Assembly: GCF_018390645.1 (NCBI RefSeq)
Contig: NZ_JAHBGC010000017.1
Span: forward strand, 105,481-169,480
Source of the DNA: Ancylobacter dichloromethanicus
Lineage (GTDB): Bacteria > Pseudomonadota > Alphaproteobacteria > Rhizobiales > Xanthobacteraceae
Direction: 5' to 3'
Length of the DNA: 64,000 nucleotides
Below are positions 1 through 8,281 of the stretch, piece after piece. Under the pieces are notes generated by a model that was given only the letters and a program-made list of their open reading frames with translations, made no database searches and had not been told where the DNA came from. Position numbers and translations under genes: made by a program. Each line of letters begins with the position of its first letter. The first letter of the stretch is position 1.

Positions 1-1314
1 GGCCCGGCTGACGCCGGGCACCTCAGGATGACGGCGCTTCGGTCGCACACACTCCAGCAGCCCCTTGTCATCCGCCGGCACGCCCTCCACCCGGTAGCCG
101 GCGGCCCTCAGCTCCTCCAGCAGCGCCCGCACGCTCGCCGGCACGTCGAGCCCCACCGCCCAGCCGGTGCGGCCGGGGGCGCCGGCATAATCGGGCATCA
201 GCACGGTGACGCGCCGCGCCGCACGCGGGGTCTGCCGAAGCCGCACCAGCGCGGCGACGCGATCGGCTACCCGTGCCACCCGGTCCGGCTCGGGTCGGTT
301 GACCAGCGCCGCGAAGCCGGGCACGGCGGCGGTCTGCTGCGGCGCCTTGAACGAGAGCGCCCCGGCCAGCACCCGCCCGTCGAGTTCGGGCAGCACCACA
401 TGCATGGCGAGATCGGCGCTGGTCAGCCCGCGCGCGCCCTCCGCCCACGCCTCCCGTTTCGTCGTGGCGACGATCGCCTGCAGCACCGGCACATCAGGCG
501 CGTCGAGCACGGTTTCCTCGCCCGGATCGGCGGCGGCGAAGGCGGTGAGGGTGACGATGACGGCCGGGTCCATGCCGGCCAGCGCCTGCTTCAGGAAGGC
601 GATGGAGGCCGGCTCCTTCAGGCTGGCGACGAAGAGCGGGCGGGGAGCCAGTCCCCGCGCGATGAGCGCGGCGCACAGCGCGTCCACGGGCGCGGTGTCG
701 CCGGCCAGCGCCATGGAGCGGTAGAAGATCACGGGGATGGCGGGCGCCCCCTCGGGCGTGGGCCCCGCCCGCTCATAAAACCCCGCCAGCGGCAGCGGCG
801 CGGGCGGGGGCGCGTCCAGCGCCCGCCCGGCATGGCCGGCGAGCAGCCGCAGCAGCGCGCCCATATTCGCCGGCCCGCCGGCGCGGAAATAGCCGAGCAG
901 CGCCGCAAGCTCGGCCTCCTTCAGGGTGGAAGCCTCGCCAAGGCGGGGGTCGTCGCGGTCCTCGCCCGGCAGCACCGCCAGCCTGAAGCCGCGCGCCCGC
1001 GCCTCGGCGCCCAGCCGGTCGACGCCATAGCGCCACCAGTCGAGCCCGCCGAGCAGACGCACCACCACGATGCGGGCATGGACCGCCACGGTGTCGATCC
1101 ACAGGTCGACCGACATCGGGTGCCTGAGGTCGCGCAGATTGGCGAGCCGCAGGCTCGGCAATCCCGCTCCCCGTGCCCCCTCCATCGCCGCCGCCAGCGC
1201 GCCGAGATCGCTGTCGGCGAAGGAGACCACCACCATGTCGCCCGGCGTCTGGCCGAGGTCGACCGGCTCGACGAGGTCGTCGAGGCTGGAGGAGGTGGTG
1301 GCAAGAATGTGCAT
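1..1314 (-). CDS. cobN: Cobaltochelatase subunit CobN, N-terminal part (partial, runs off left edge)
   Basis: This is the large subunit of the ATP-dependent cobaltochelatase CobNST, which inserts cobalt into hydrogenobyrinic acid a,c-diamide in the aerobic B12 pathway in the cytosol. The reading frame opens at the ATG at 1314 (MHILATTSSSLDDLVEPVDL) and stays open for 438 codons to the window edge, about one third of a usual CobN of roughly 1,250-1,300 residues. Recognisable stretches are GLPSLRLANLRDLRHPMSVD, PAIPVIFYRSM and VTVLMPDYAGAPGRTGWAVG. The gene lies 95 bp downstream of cobW on the same strand, so both are probably under the cobalamin riboswitch ahead of cobW. The last visible codons read through a palindromic repeat and give VRPKRRHPEVPGVSRA, which does not look like CobN sequence. 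I read it as an in-frame repeat insertion. Identification is confident; the C-terminal two thirds are not visible. Confidence 0.93.
   Translation of the reverse strand, partial: MHILATTSSSLDDLVEPVDLGQTPGDMVVVSFADSDLGALAAAMEGARGAGLPSLRLANLRDLRHPMSVDLWIDTVAVHARIVVVRLLGGLDWWRYGVDRLGAEARARGFRLAVLPGEDRDDPRLGEASTLKEAELAALLGYFRAGGPANMGALLRLLAGHAGRALDAPPPAPLPLAGFYERAGPTPEGAPAIPVIFYRSMALAGDTAPVDALCAALIARGLAPRPLFVASLKEPASIAFLKQALAGMDPAVIVTLTAFAAADPGEETVLDAPDVPVLQAIVATTKREAWAEGARGLTSADLAMHVVLPELDGRVLAGALSFKAPQQTAAVPGFAALVNRPEPDRVARVADRVAALVRLRQTPRAARRVTVLMPDYAGAPGRTGWAVGLDVPASVRALLEELRAAGYRVEGVPADDKGLLECVRPKRRHPEVPGVSRA
2..33. repeat. Palindromic repeat element embedded in cobN
   Basis: A perfect 7-bp stem (GCCCGGC / GCCGGGC, loop TGAC) at 2-19 is followed at 19-33 by CACCTCAGGATGACG. 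The complement of that stretch, CGTCATCCTGAGGTG, is identical to the start of the intergenic repeat at 1344. The element lies inside the cobN reading frame without stopping it. Its left limit is cut by the window edge or very close to it. Confidence 0.75.
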
Positions 1315-1343
1315 GGGGTGTCAGCGCCTCGCAGCCTGTGGGC

Positions 1344-1383
1344 CGTCATCCTGAGGTGCGAGCGAAGCGAGCCTCGAAGGATG
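1344..1383. repeat. Interspersed palindromic repeat between cobN and cobW
   Basis: The stretch begins CGTCATCCTGAGGTGCG and ends CGAGCCTCGAAGGATG, with an inner imperfect palindrome around GCGAGCGAAGCGAGC. This kind of short repeat is scattered through many alphaproteobacterial genomes. It occupies nearly the whole 95-bp gap between cobW and cobN, so it would be transcribed and could act as an mRNA hairpin. Confidence 0.75.
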
Positions 1384-1409
1384 TTCGTTGTGCTGTGTGG
1401 CAGGTTCGC

Positions 1410-2477
1410 TCACGCCGCCACGCTCTCCCCGGCGAGGATCGCCTCCACCTTGGCCCGATCGAGCCCCTTGAGGCCGATGGCGACGAGGCGGCCGGTGCGC
1501 GGACCCGTCTCCCACGGACGGTCGAAATGATGCGCCACGCGCGGCCCCACCGCCTGCACCAGCAGCCGCATCGGCTTGCCGGCCACGGGCACGAACCCCT
1601 TCACCCGCAGCACATCGGCCTCCTCCGCCGCCCGCGCCACCCGCGCGGCGAATTCGGCCGGGTCGGTGACTTCAGGCACCTCGACGACGAAGCTGTCGAA
1701 ATCGTCATGGTCGTGGTCGAGTTCGTCGTCGTGATGCGTCCTGCGGTTCTCGATGTCGTTCTCGGTGCCGATGCCGAGGCCCATCAGGATCGCCGGGTCG
1801 ATCCGCCCCTCAGTCACGCCCACCACCCGCACGCCCTTGGGCAGCTCGGCGTCGAGCGCGGCGCGGGCCTTGGCCTGGCCGGCGGCGTCGATCAGGTCGG
1901 CCTTGGTGAGGAGGACGAGATCGGCGCAGGCGATCTGGTCGTCGAACACCTCCTCGATCGGGTCGTCATGGTCGAGGCTGTCATCGGCCGCGCGCTGCGC
2001 CGCCAGCGCGTCGTGATCATGGGCGACGCGCCCCGAGGCCAGCGCCTCGCCATCCACCACCGCCACCACGCCGTCCACCGTCACCCGGCTCTTGATCGCC
2101 GGCCAGTGAAAGGCCTGCACCAGCGGCTTCGGCAAAGCGAGGCCGGAGGTCTCGATCAGGATGTGGTCGACCTTCGGCTCAAGGGCGAGGATGGCGTCGA
2201 GCGCGGGGACGAAATCATCCGCCACGGTGCAGCAGATGCAGCCATTGGCGAGTTCGACGATGTTCTCCTCCGGGCAGGTGTCGACGCCGCAGCCCTTGAG
2301 GATTTCGCCGTCGATGCCGACATCGCCGAACTCGTTGACGATCACCGCGAGGCGCTTGCCCCGCGCATTCTCCAGCACATGGCGGATCAGCGTCGTCTTT
2401 CCCGAGCCGAGAAAGCCGGTGACGATGGTGCAGGGTACCCGGTCGAGGGCGGCGGGACGGGAATCGGCGGCGGACAT
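1410..2477 (-). CDS. cobW: Cobalamin biosynthesis GTPase CobW
   Basis: CobW is a G3E-family P-loop GTPase and metallochaperone thought to deliver cobalt to the CobNST chelatase. The 355-residue product has a P-loop GFLGSGKTT at about 21-29 and the family metal-binding motif CICC at residues 80-83. An acidic, histidine-rich loop (HHDDELDHDHDDFDSF, about residue 250) probably also binds metal. Length fits the family. It begins at the ATG at 2477 downstream of a cobalamin riboswitch and is followed by cobN on the same strand. It could be confused with zinc-type COG0523 proteins, but the riboswitch and cobN context support CobW. Confidence 0.95.
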   Translation of the reverse strand: MSAADSRPAALDRVPCTIVTGFLGSGKTTLIRHVLENARGKRLAVIVNEFGDVGIDGEILKGCGVDTCPEENIVELANGCICCTVADDFVPALDAILALEPKVDHILIETSGLALPKPLVQAFHWPAIKSRVTVDGVVAVVDGEALASGRVAHDHDALAAQRAADDSLDHDDPIEEVFDDQIACADLVLLTKADLIDAAGQAKARAALDAELPKGVRVVGVTEGRIDPAILMGLGIGTENDIENRRTHHDDELDHDHDDFDSFVVEVPEVTDPAEFAARVARAAEEADVLRVKGFVPVAGKPMRLLVQAVGPRVAHHFDRPWETGPRTGRLVAIGLKGLDRAKVEAILAGESVAA

Positions 2478-2599
2478 GCGGCATCTCCACGAAGCTCAGG
2501 AATCGCGGGATGCGTCGGTCGCGGAAAGCGTTTCCGCGCGGGGCCGCGCGCAAACGCGGCTCTGCCTGTCTGCCGGGCACCCCGCCGGCACGCACGACC

Positions 2600-2784
2600 G
2601 GACCGCCGGCAGGTCTCCTGGCTCGCGGGTCGCCGCCTCGTCGCCGCCTTCCCGGAGGTTCCTCCAGTGGCTTCCGGCTGAGGCTCGCCGCTTACAGTTG
2701 CGGGGGCAGCCGCGGAATTGGGGCTCGCTTACACCCCGCACCGCATTCCCTTTTCGTCCCTCCCTTGCCGGGAGGAAACCGTCG
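2600..2784 (-). promoter_or_regulatory. Cobalamin riboswitch upstream of cobW-cobN
   Basis: Read on the minus strand, this segment carries the conserved cobalamin aptamer blocks: a 5' GGTTTCC element, the core GCCCCCGCAACTGTAAGCGG, the GAAGCCACTG block and the 3' GAGCCAGGAGACCTGCC box. It ends about 120 nt before the cobW start, leaving room for an expression platform. High adenosylcobalamin would be expected to lower cobW/cobN expression. The core blocks match those of the plus-strand copy at 2890-3082. Confidence 0.93.
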
Positions 2785-2889
2785 GTCACGGCGCACTAAA
2801 GGAGCGCGCAGGGCGAATGTCAAATGCGGAGCGCCCATGTGATTGCCGCGTGATTGCCGCGCGGCGATTGCCCGCTATAGTCGGTGCGG

Positions 2890-3082
2890 TCGTCGGTTCC
2901 CGTGAGGCACACGGGACGCAAGACGGGAACGCGGTGGGCGGACACCTTCTCGAAGGTGGACGCCGAATCCGCGGCTGCCCCCGCAACTGTAAGCGGCGAG
3001 CCCTCCTCCATCGGCCACTGGCGGCGACGCCGGGAAGGCGGAGAAGGGCCGTGACCCGCGAGCCAGGAGACCGGCCGGCGAC
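2890..3082 (+). promoter_or_regulatory. Cobalamin riboswitch upstream of cbtB-cbtA-cobU-cobO
   Basis: The segment has a GGTTCCCG 5' element, the core GCCCCCGCAACTGTAAGCGG, GCCACTGGCGG, GGGAAGGCGG and the terminal GAGCCAGGAGACCGGCC box. These are the conserved pieces of a B12-sensing aptamer. It ends about 40 nt before the cbtB start. It is divergent from the cobW riboswitch, so both halves of the B12 cluster appear to be controlled by the vitamin. Confidence 0.94.
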
Positions 3083-3124
3083 GCAACCGCAACGGCCCTC
3101 GGGTGGAGGGCCATGGAGACTGCC

Positions 3125-3307
3125 ATGCAAAACCGCGCCGGCGCCACCGCCGCCTCTCACGATTCGCTCGCCTCTCGCACCGTGCAGATCACCCTTGCCG
3201 CCCTGCTCGGCGTGTTCGTGCTCGGCGGCGTGGGCTTCTCCCACATCAGCGCCGTGCACAATGCGACGCACGATGTGCGCCACGCCAACGCCTTCCCCTG
3301 CCACTGA
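3125..3307 (+). CDS. cbtB: Cobalt transporter subunit CbtB
   Basis: CbtB is a small membrane protein that, with CbtA, forms a predicted cobalt uptake system found behind B12 riboswitches. The 60-residue product has one hydrophobic helix (about residues 23-42). Its C-terminus carries the family's histidine-rich metal signature HISAVHNATHDVRHANAFPCH in short blocks (HN, HD, RH, PCH). I prefer the ATG at 3125 because GGAG lies 6 nt upstream. An in-frame ATG at 3113 would add META and has a poorer ribosome site. cbtA follows 20 bp downstream. Confidence 0.9.
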   Translation: MQNRAGATAASHDSLASRTVQITLAALLGVFVLGGVGFSHISAVHNATHDVRHANAFPCH

Positions 3308-3327
3308 CCGGGATCGGGGGACGCATC

Positions 3328-4047
3328 ATGTCGCTTTTCAGGACGATTCTGTTCGTCGCCGCGCTTGCCGGCATCGGCGCGGGGCTGGTCGGCTCGGCCA
3401 TCCATCTCTTCACCACGGTGCCGCTGATCCTTGCGGCCGAGACCTTCGAGGGTGCCGGGGAAGCGCCCGCGCTCGCCACTACGGACGCGCATGAGCACGC
3501 GCCCGGCACCGCCGCGCATTCCCACGACGAAGAAGAGTGGGGCCCGGCCGACGGGCTGGAGCGCAACGGCCTGACCATCGTCTTCACCGTCCTCACCGGC
3601 TTCGGCTTCGCGCTGCTGCTGGTGGCGGCGAGCGAGGTGATGGGTGGGCTCAAGGGCTGGCACCAGGGGTTGCTGTGGGGCCTCGCCGGCTTCGCCGCCT
3701 TCACCCTCGCGCCCGGCCTCGGCCTGCCGCCGGAACTGCCGGCCATGCCGGCCGCCGACCTCGCCGCGCGCCAGGCATGGTGGATCGCCACCGTGGCGGC
3801 GACGGCGGGGGGCCTCGCCCTCATCGCCTTCGGCCGTTCGCCGCTGCTCGCCGCGCTCGGCGTGGCGCTGATCGTCGCGCCCCATGTCATCGGCGCGCCG
3901 CAGCCCGAGAGCCATGAGAGCCCGATCCCGGAGGCGCTGCACCACAGCTTCGTGGTGGCGAGCGTCGGGGCGAGCTTCGTGTTCTGGGTGCTGCTGGGCG
4001 GCCTCGCCGGCTGGCTGAGGCCGCGCTTCGCCGCGCCTTCCGCGTGA
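3328..4047 (+). CDS. cbtA: Cobalt transporter subunit CbtA
   Basis: CbtA is the multi-spanning partner of CbtB in a predicted cobalt transporter of the inner membrane. The 239-residue product has about five hydrophobic segments (MSLFRTILFVAALAGIGAG at the start, FTVLTGFGFALLLVAASEVM, LLWGLAGFAAFTLAPGLGLP, and two near the end). A histidine/acid-rich loop sits at about 50-72 (DAHEHAPGTAAHSHDEEEW), a likely metal-binding stretch. Position behind CbtB and a B12 riboswitch supports the role. Its stop overlaps the GTG start of cobU, indicating translational coupling. Confidence 0.9.
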   Translation: MSLFRTILFVAALAGIGAGLVGSAIHLFTTVPLILAAETFEGAGEAPALATTDAHEHAPGTAAHSHDEEEWGPADGLERNGLTIVFTVLTGFGFALLLVAASEVMGGLKGWHQGLLWGLAGFAAFTLAPGLGLPPELPAMPAADLAARQAWWIATVAATAGGLALIAFGRSPLLAALGVALIVAPHVIGAPQPESHESPIPEALHHSFVVASVGASFVFWVLLGGLAGWLRPRFAAPSA

Positions 4048-4565
4048 GCCCTTCCCTCACCTTCGTCCTCGGCGGCGCCCGCTCCGGCAAGAGCGCGCAC
4101 GCCGAGGCGATCGTCGCGCGGCTCGCCCCGCCCTGGATCTACATCGCCACCGCCGATGCGTGGGACGACGAGATGGCGGAGCGCATCGCGCTGCACCGCG
4201 CCCGGCGCGGCGCGGGATGGCAGACGCGGGACGCCCCGCACGATCTCGCCGGGGCGCTCGGCGGCCTGCCGCCGGGACAGCCGGTGCTGGTCGACTGCCT
4301 GACGCTGTGGCTCAGCAACCGCCTGCTGGCCGGGGCCGATGTGGCAGCCGAATCCGCCGCGCTGGTCGAGGCGCTCGCCGCCCATGACGGGCCGGTGGTC
4401 GCCGTCTCCAACGAGGTCGGTCTCGGCATCGTGCCGGACAACGCGCTGGCCCGCCGATTCCGCGACGCGCAGGGAAGGCTCAACCAGATGGTCGCCGCCC
4501 GCGCCGGCACGGTGCTGTTCATGGTCGCCGGCCTGCCCATGCTCGTGAAAGGAAGCCCCCCATGA
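4044..4565 (+). CDS. cobU: Adenosylcobinamide kinase / adenosylcobinamide-phosphate guanylyltransferase
   Basis: This bifunctional enzyme (CobU, called CobP in aerobic producers) phosphorylates adenosylcobinamide and then transfers GMP to form adenosyl-GDP-cobinamide in nucleotide-loop assembly. The 173-residue product has the P-loop GGARSGKS at residues 10-17, the conserved HRARRGAGWQT segment and LVDCLTLWLSN, plus VSNEVGLGIVPDNALARRFRD near the middle, all typical of the family. The start is a GTG inside the cbtA stop (GTGA), and its own stop overlaps the cobO start (ATGA), so cbtA-cobU-cobO are tightly coupled. Confidence 0.95.
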   Translation: MSPSLTFVLGGARSGKSAHAEAIVARLAPPWIYIATADAWDDEMAERIALHRARRGAGWQTRDAPHDLAGALGGLPPGQPVLVDCLTLWLSNRLLAGADVAAESAALVEALAAHDGPVVAVSNEVGLGIVPDNALARRFRDAQGRLNQMVAARAGTVLFMVAGLPMLVKGSPP

Positions 4566-5182
4566 CCGACATCTCGCCCGAAGAAGCCGCCCGCCACCGC
4601 GCCAAGATGGAGAAGCGCAAGGCGGTGCAGGACGCCGAAGTCGCGGAAAAGACCGTCGAGAAGGGCCTGCTGATCGTCCATACCGGCCCCGGCAAGGGCA
4701 AGTCGACCGCCGCCTTCGGCCTCGCCCTGCGCACGCTCGGGCAGCCGGACGGGGCCAAGGTCGGCGTGGTGCAGTTCATCAAGGGCGCCTGGGAGTCGGG
4801 CGAGCGCACCGCGCTGGAGAGCTTCGGCGCGCGGGTCGAGTGGCACTCCATGGGCGAGGGCTTCACCTGGGAAACACAGGACCTCGCCCGCGACATCGCG
4901 AGCGCCCGCCGCGCCTGGGACAAGGCGCGCGAGATGTTGGACGACCCCGCCTTCGGTCTCGTCATCCTCGACGAACTGAACATCGCGCTGCGCTACGACT
5001 ACCTCCCGCTGCCTGAGGTGGTGGCGGCGCTCAGTGCCCGCCGCGACGGGCTGCACGTCGTCGTCACCGGCCGCAACGCCAAGGCCGAACTGATCGAGGC
5101 CGCCGACCTCGTCACCGAGATGGGTCTGATCAAGCACCACTTCAAAGCCGGGGTGAAGGCGCAGAAGGGCATCGAGTTCTGA
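4562..5182 (+). CDS. cobO: Cob(I)yrinic acid a,c-diamide adenosyltransferase
   Basis: CobO transfers the adenosyl group of ATP to the cobalt of cob(I)yrinic acid a,c-diamide. The 206-residue product has an unusual N-terminal helix (EEAARHRAKMEKRKAVQDAE) and the modified P-loop HTGPGKGKST at about 40-49. It continues with VGVVQFIKGAW, LVILDELNIALRYDYL and VVVTGRNA, all family hallmarks. It starts within the cobU stop codon. Identification and start are well supported. Confidence 0.96.
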   Translation: MTDISPEEAARHRAKMEKRKAVQDAEVAEKTVEKGLLIVHTGPGKGKSTAAFGLALRTLGQPDGAKVGVVQFIKGAWESGERTALESFGARVEWHSMGEGFTWETQDLARDIASARRAWDKAREMLDDPAFGLVILDELNIALRYDYLPLPEVVAALSARRDGLHVVVTGRNAKAELIEAADLVTEMGLIKHHFKAGVKAQKGIEF

Positions 5183-5305
5183 TGCCCGGGACGGGGGGGC
5201 CGGCGCGGAATCGTGGCGTGCGATCTCGCAAAGACGCCGCGACATTCCTATGTGATGAGCGGCGCCGGGTGTTGCGGCGCGGCCCTTTCACGGAGAAACG
5301 CTTCG

Positions 5306-5530
5306 ATGCGTTCCACCCCTGTCGCCTACCTGTTCTGGTGTTTCGGCCTGATCGGAATCTGCGGCATCCATCGCTTCTATGCCGGGCGCTACTGGACCGG
5401 CGCGCTCTGGCTGCTGACCGTCGGCCTGCTCGGCATCGGGCAGATCATCGACCTGTTCCTCATCCCCGGCATGGTGCGCGAGGCCAATCTGGAGCGCCGC
5501 GTCGACTATCTCGAAGGCCGCCACGGCTGA
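5306..5530 (+). CDS. TM2-domain membrane protein
   Basis: The 74-residue product is a TM2-domain protein: two transmembrane helices joined by a short turn (VAYLFWCFGLIGICGIHRFY and GALWLLTVGLLGIGQIIDLF) with the family signature GIHRFYAGRYWTG. The function of bacterial TM2 proteins is not established. I start it at the ATG at 5306 because GGAGAA lies 9 nt before it; earlier in-frame ATGs would add non-conserved sequence. It sits between cobO and cobQ, but nothing in it suggests a B12 role, so it may simply be inserted in the cluster. Confidence 0.85.
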   Translation: MRSTPVAYLFWCFGLIGICGIHRFYAGRYWTGALWLLTVGLLGIGQIIDLFLIPGMVREANLERRVDYLEGRHG

Positions 5531-5570
5531 GGCCGGACCTCGTTGAACCGTCTTGTGCGGACCTTCCTGC

Positions 5571-5680
5571 CCTCTCCCCATTGGGGAGAGGTGGCCCGCG
5601 CAGCGGGTCGGTGAGGGGTCTCCCGGCATATCGCCCTCCCGGCTCCTCACCCCATCCCTCTCTCCGCCGGGGAGAGGGAG
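5571..5680. repeat. Pair of inverted REP-like palindromes upstream of cobQ
   Basis: CCTCTCCCCATTGGGGAGAGG at 5571 is a near-perfect hairpin followed by GTGGCCCGCGCAGCGGGTCGGTGAGGGG. An inverted partner (CTCCTCACCCC...CTCTCTCCGCCGGGGAGAGGG) ends at 5680, directly before cobQ. The GGGGAGAGGG end of the element is also the only good ribosome-binding sequence for the cobQ ATG at 5682. A related hairpin occurs at 10829. Confidence 0.7.
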
Positions 5681-5681
5681 C

Positions 5682-7166
5682 ATGACTTCCCCCGCCAATC
5701 CCCATCGCGCGCCCCTCGCCCTCATGTTCCAGGGCACCGGCTCGGATGTCGGCAAGTCGCTGATCGTCGCCGGCCTCGCCCGCGCCTTCACCCTGCGCGG
5801 GCTAAGGGTACGCCCGTTCAAGCCGCAGAACATGTCGAACAACGCCGCCGTCACGCCCGATGGCGGCGAGATCGGCCGGGCGCAGGCGCTGCAGGCCCGC
5901 GCCGCGCGGGTGGCGCCTTCCGTGCACATGAACCCGGTGCTGCTGAAACCGCAGAGCGAGATCGGCGCGCAGGTCATCGTGCAGGGCCGCGCCCGGGGCA
6001 CGGCGAAGGCGGCCGACTACCAGAAGCTCAAGCCCTCCCTGATGGCCGCCGTGCTGGACAGCTACCAGAGGCTGCGCAATGAGGCCGACCTCGTGCTGGT
6101 GGAAGGCGCCGGCGCGGCCTCCGAGATCAACCTGCGCGCCAACGACATCGCCAATATGGGTTTTTCCCGCGCGGCGAACGTCCCCGTCATCCTCATCGGC
6201 GACATCGACCGCGGCGGCGTCATCGCCAGCCTGGTCGGCACCCGCACCGTGCTGCCGCAAGAGGACGCGGCAATGATCGTCGGCTTCCTGGTCAACCGCT
6301 TTCGCGGCGACCCTGCCCTGTTCGCCGCCGGCATGGAGGAAATCGCGGCCCGCACCGGCTGGCCGGCGCTCGGCCTCATCCCGTTTTTCCCCGACGCCCG
6401 CCGTCTGCCGGCGGAGGACGCGCTGGCGCTCGACGCGCCCGCCCTGCCCAAGCCCGGCGCAAAAATCCGCATCGCCGTGCCGCTGCTGCCGCGCATCGCC
6501 AATTTCGACGATCTCGACCCGCTGGAGGCGGAGCCTTCGGTGGAAGTGATCCGCGTGCGCCCCGGCACCCCGCTGCCGGCCGATGCCGCGCTCGTGCTGC
6601 TGCCGGGCTCGAAATCCACCCTTGCCGACCTCGCCGATTTCCGCCGCGAAGGCTGGGACATCGACCTTCTCGCGCACGTGCGGCGCGGCGGGCGGGTGCT
6701 CGGCCTGTGCGGCGGCTACCAGATGCTGGGCCGCAGCCTCGCCGACCCGGAAGGGGTGGAAGGCCCGCCCGGCAGCGTGCCCGGCCTCGGCCTGCTCGAT
6801 GTCGAGACGGTGCTCACGGGCGACAAGCGCCTGGTCGCCGTCATCGGCATGGCCGGCGGGGTGCCGTTCTCGGGCTATGAGATGCATATGGGCGTGACCG
6901 AAGGCCCCGGCCGCGCCCGGCCCTTCGCGGACATTGACGGCGCGGGGCCGGAAGGCGCCATCTCCGCCGATGGGCGCATCATCGGCACCTATGCGCATGG
7001 CCTGTTCGCCGATGATCGCCAGCGCGCCCATTGGCTGGCCGCCCTCGGCGCCGCCCCGAGCGGGCTCGACTATGAGGCCGGGGTGGAAGCCACGCTCGAC
7101 GCCCTCGCCGCGCATCTGGAGCGGCATGTCGACCTCGACCGGCTGCTGGAATTGGCGGCTGGATAG
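5682..7166 (+). CDS. cobQ: Cobyric acid synthase
   Basis: CobQ performs the four glutamine-dependent amidations (b, d, e, g) that turn adenosylcobyrinic acid a,c-diamide into adenosylcobyric acid. The 494-residue product starts with the dethiobiotin-synthetase-like ATP-binding domain (GTGSDVGKS at 18-26, [12 protein letters not shown]) and [15 protein letters not shown]. It ends with a class I glutamine amidotransferase domain whose nucleophile Cys is at about 343 ([10 protein letters not shown]), with the catalytic His in GTYAHGLF. The start at 5682 gives the normal N-terminus. Earlier codons in the same frame translate a repeat element. It faces cobD; the two stops directly abut. Confidence 0.96.
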   Translation: MTSPANPHRAPLALMFQGTGSDVGKSLIVAGLARAFTLRGLRVRPFKPQNMSNNAAVTPDGGEIGRAQALQARAARVAPSVHMNPVLLKPQSEIGAQVIVQGRARGTAKAADYQKLKPSLMAAVLDSYQRLRNEADLVLVEGAGAASEINLRANDIANMGFSRAANVPVILIGDIDRGGVIASLVGTRTVLPQEDAAMIVGFLVNRFRGDPALFAAGMEEIAARTGWPALGLIPFFPDARRLPAEDALALDAPALPKPGAKIRIAVPLLPRIANFDDLDPLEAEPSVEVIRVRPGTPLPADAALVLLPGSKSTLADLADFRREGWDIDLLAHVRRGGRVLGLCGGYQMLGRSLADPEGVEGPPGSVPGLGLLDVETVLTGDKRLVAVIGMAGGVPFSGYEMHMGVTEGPGRARPFADIDGAGPEGAISADGRIIGTYAHGLFADDRQRAHWLAALGAAPSGLDYEAGVEATLDALAAHLERHVDLDRLLELAAG

Positions 7167-8144
7167 TCACCACCCCCACGCCAGCAGCGCGAGCGCCGCC
7201 ACCAGCGCCACCATCACCGCATCCGCCGCGCGGTAGAGCGCCAGCGCCCGGCGGATATCGGCGGCGGTGCACTCGTAGCGTCCCCCCGCGCCCATCAGCC
7301 CGTCGACGGAGAGTTTGCCGCCATAATGGCGCGGCCCGGCGATGGCGATGCCGAGCGCCCCGGCCATTGCCGCCTCCGGCCAGCCGGCATTGGGCGAGCG
7401 GTGGCGGGCGGCGTCGGCCCGTATCGCGGTGACCGCACGCCACGGCGAGGCCCCGCGCACGAACACCGCCGCCACCACGATCAGCCCGCCCGCCAGCCGC
7501 GAGGCCGGCAGGTTGATCAGGTCGTCGAACCGTGCCGCCGCCCAGCCGAAATGGGTGTGCCGCGCGTCGCGGTGGCCGATCATGCTGTCGGCGGTATTGA
7601 CCGCCTTGTAGATCGCCGCCCCCGGCAGCCCGCCCACCGCCATCCACAGCGCCGGCGCCACCACGCCGTCGGAATAGTTCTCGGCGAGGCTCTCGATCGC
7701 CGCCCGCGCCACCCCGGCCTCGTCCAGCTTCTCCGGGTCGCGCCCGACAATGTGCGCGACCGCCCCCCGCCCGGCCTCCAGGCTCTCGTCCAGCCCGTCC
7801 GCCACCGCGCCCACGAAAACGTGCAGGCTGCGCTGCGCCAGCAGGGTCGAGCCGGCCAGGGCGGCCAGCAGGAGGCCGAGCGGCAGCCCCAGCAGCAGCC
7901 TCTGCACTACCAGCCCGGCGAGGCCGCTCGCCAGCACGATCAGCACCAGCGCCCCTACGCCGGCCATCCGCCGCTCGCGCGGGGCGGCGGCGTCGCGGTT
8001 GAGATGGCGGTCGAGCCACCCGATCAGCCGGCCGATCCACATGACGGGATGGCCGATCCGGGCGAGCAAAAATCCGGGATAGCCGAACACGGCCTCGAAC
8101 AGCAGCGCCGCCAGCGTTAAACCAAGAGTAAGTTCGAGGCTCAT
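7167..8144 (-). CDS. cobD: Adenosylcobinamide-phosphate synthase CobD/CbiB
   Basis: CobD (CbiB) is the membrane protein that attaches aminopropanol or its phosphate to cobyric acid, giving cobinamide (phosphate). The 325-residue product has the hydrophobic N-terminus (MSLELTLGLTLAALLFEAVF), the family motif GHPVMWIGRLIGWLD, AAIESLAENYSDGVVAPALW, YKAVNTADSMIGH and RHRSPNAGWPEAAMAGAL. I chose the ATG at 8144. An in-frame ATG at 8165 (adding MTRESLP) has GGAAG just upstream and is a real alternative. It is convergent with cobQ. Confidence 0.95.
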   Translation of the reverse strand: MSLELTLGLTLAALLFEAVFGYPGFLLARIGHPVMWIGRLIGWLDRHLNRDAAAPRERRMAGVGALVLIVLASGLAGLVVQRLLLGLPLGLLLAALAGSTLLAQRSLHVFVGAVADGLDESLEAGRGAVAHIVGRDPEKLDEAGVARAAIESLAENYSDGVVAPALWMAVGGLPGAAIYKAVNTADSMIGHRDARHTHFGWAAARFDDLINLPASRLAGGLIVVAAVFVRGASPWRAVTAIRADAARHRSPNAGWPEAAMAGALGIAIAGPRHYGGKLSVDGLMGAGGRYECTAADIRRALALYRAADAVMVALVAALALLAWGW

Positions 8145-8281
8145 CGGAAGTGATTCTCTTGTCATCGCTTCCGGAACGAAACGAATCCGCCGGTCGCGCG
8201 GCACCACCATTTCCGCCCGCGTGACCGCTATCAAGACCCGCGGCGCCACCCGGCCCGCAGAACCGGACGAATACGCGCGGA

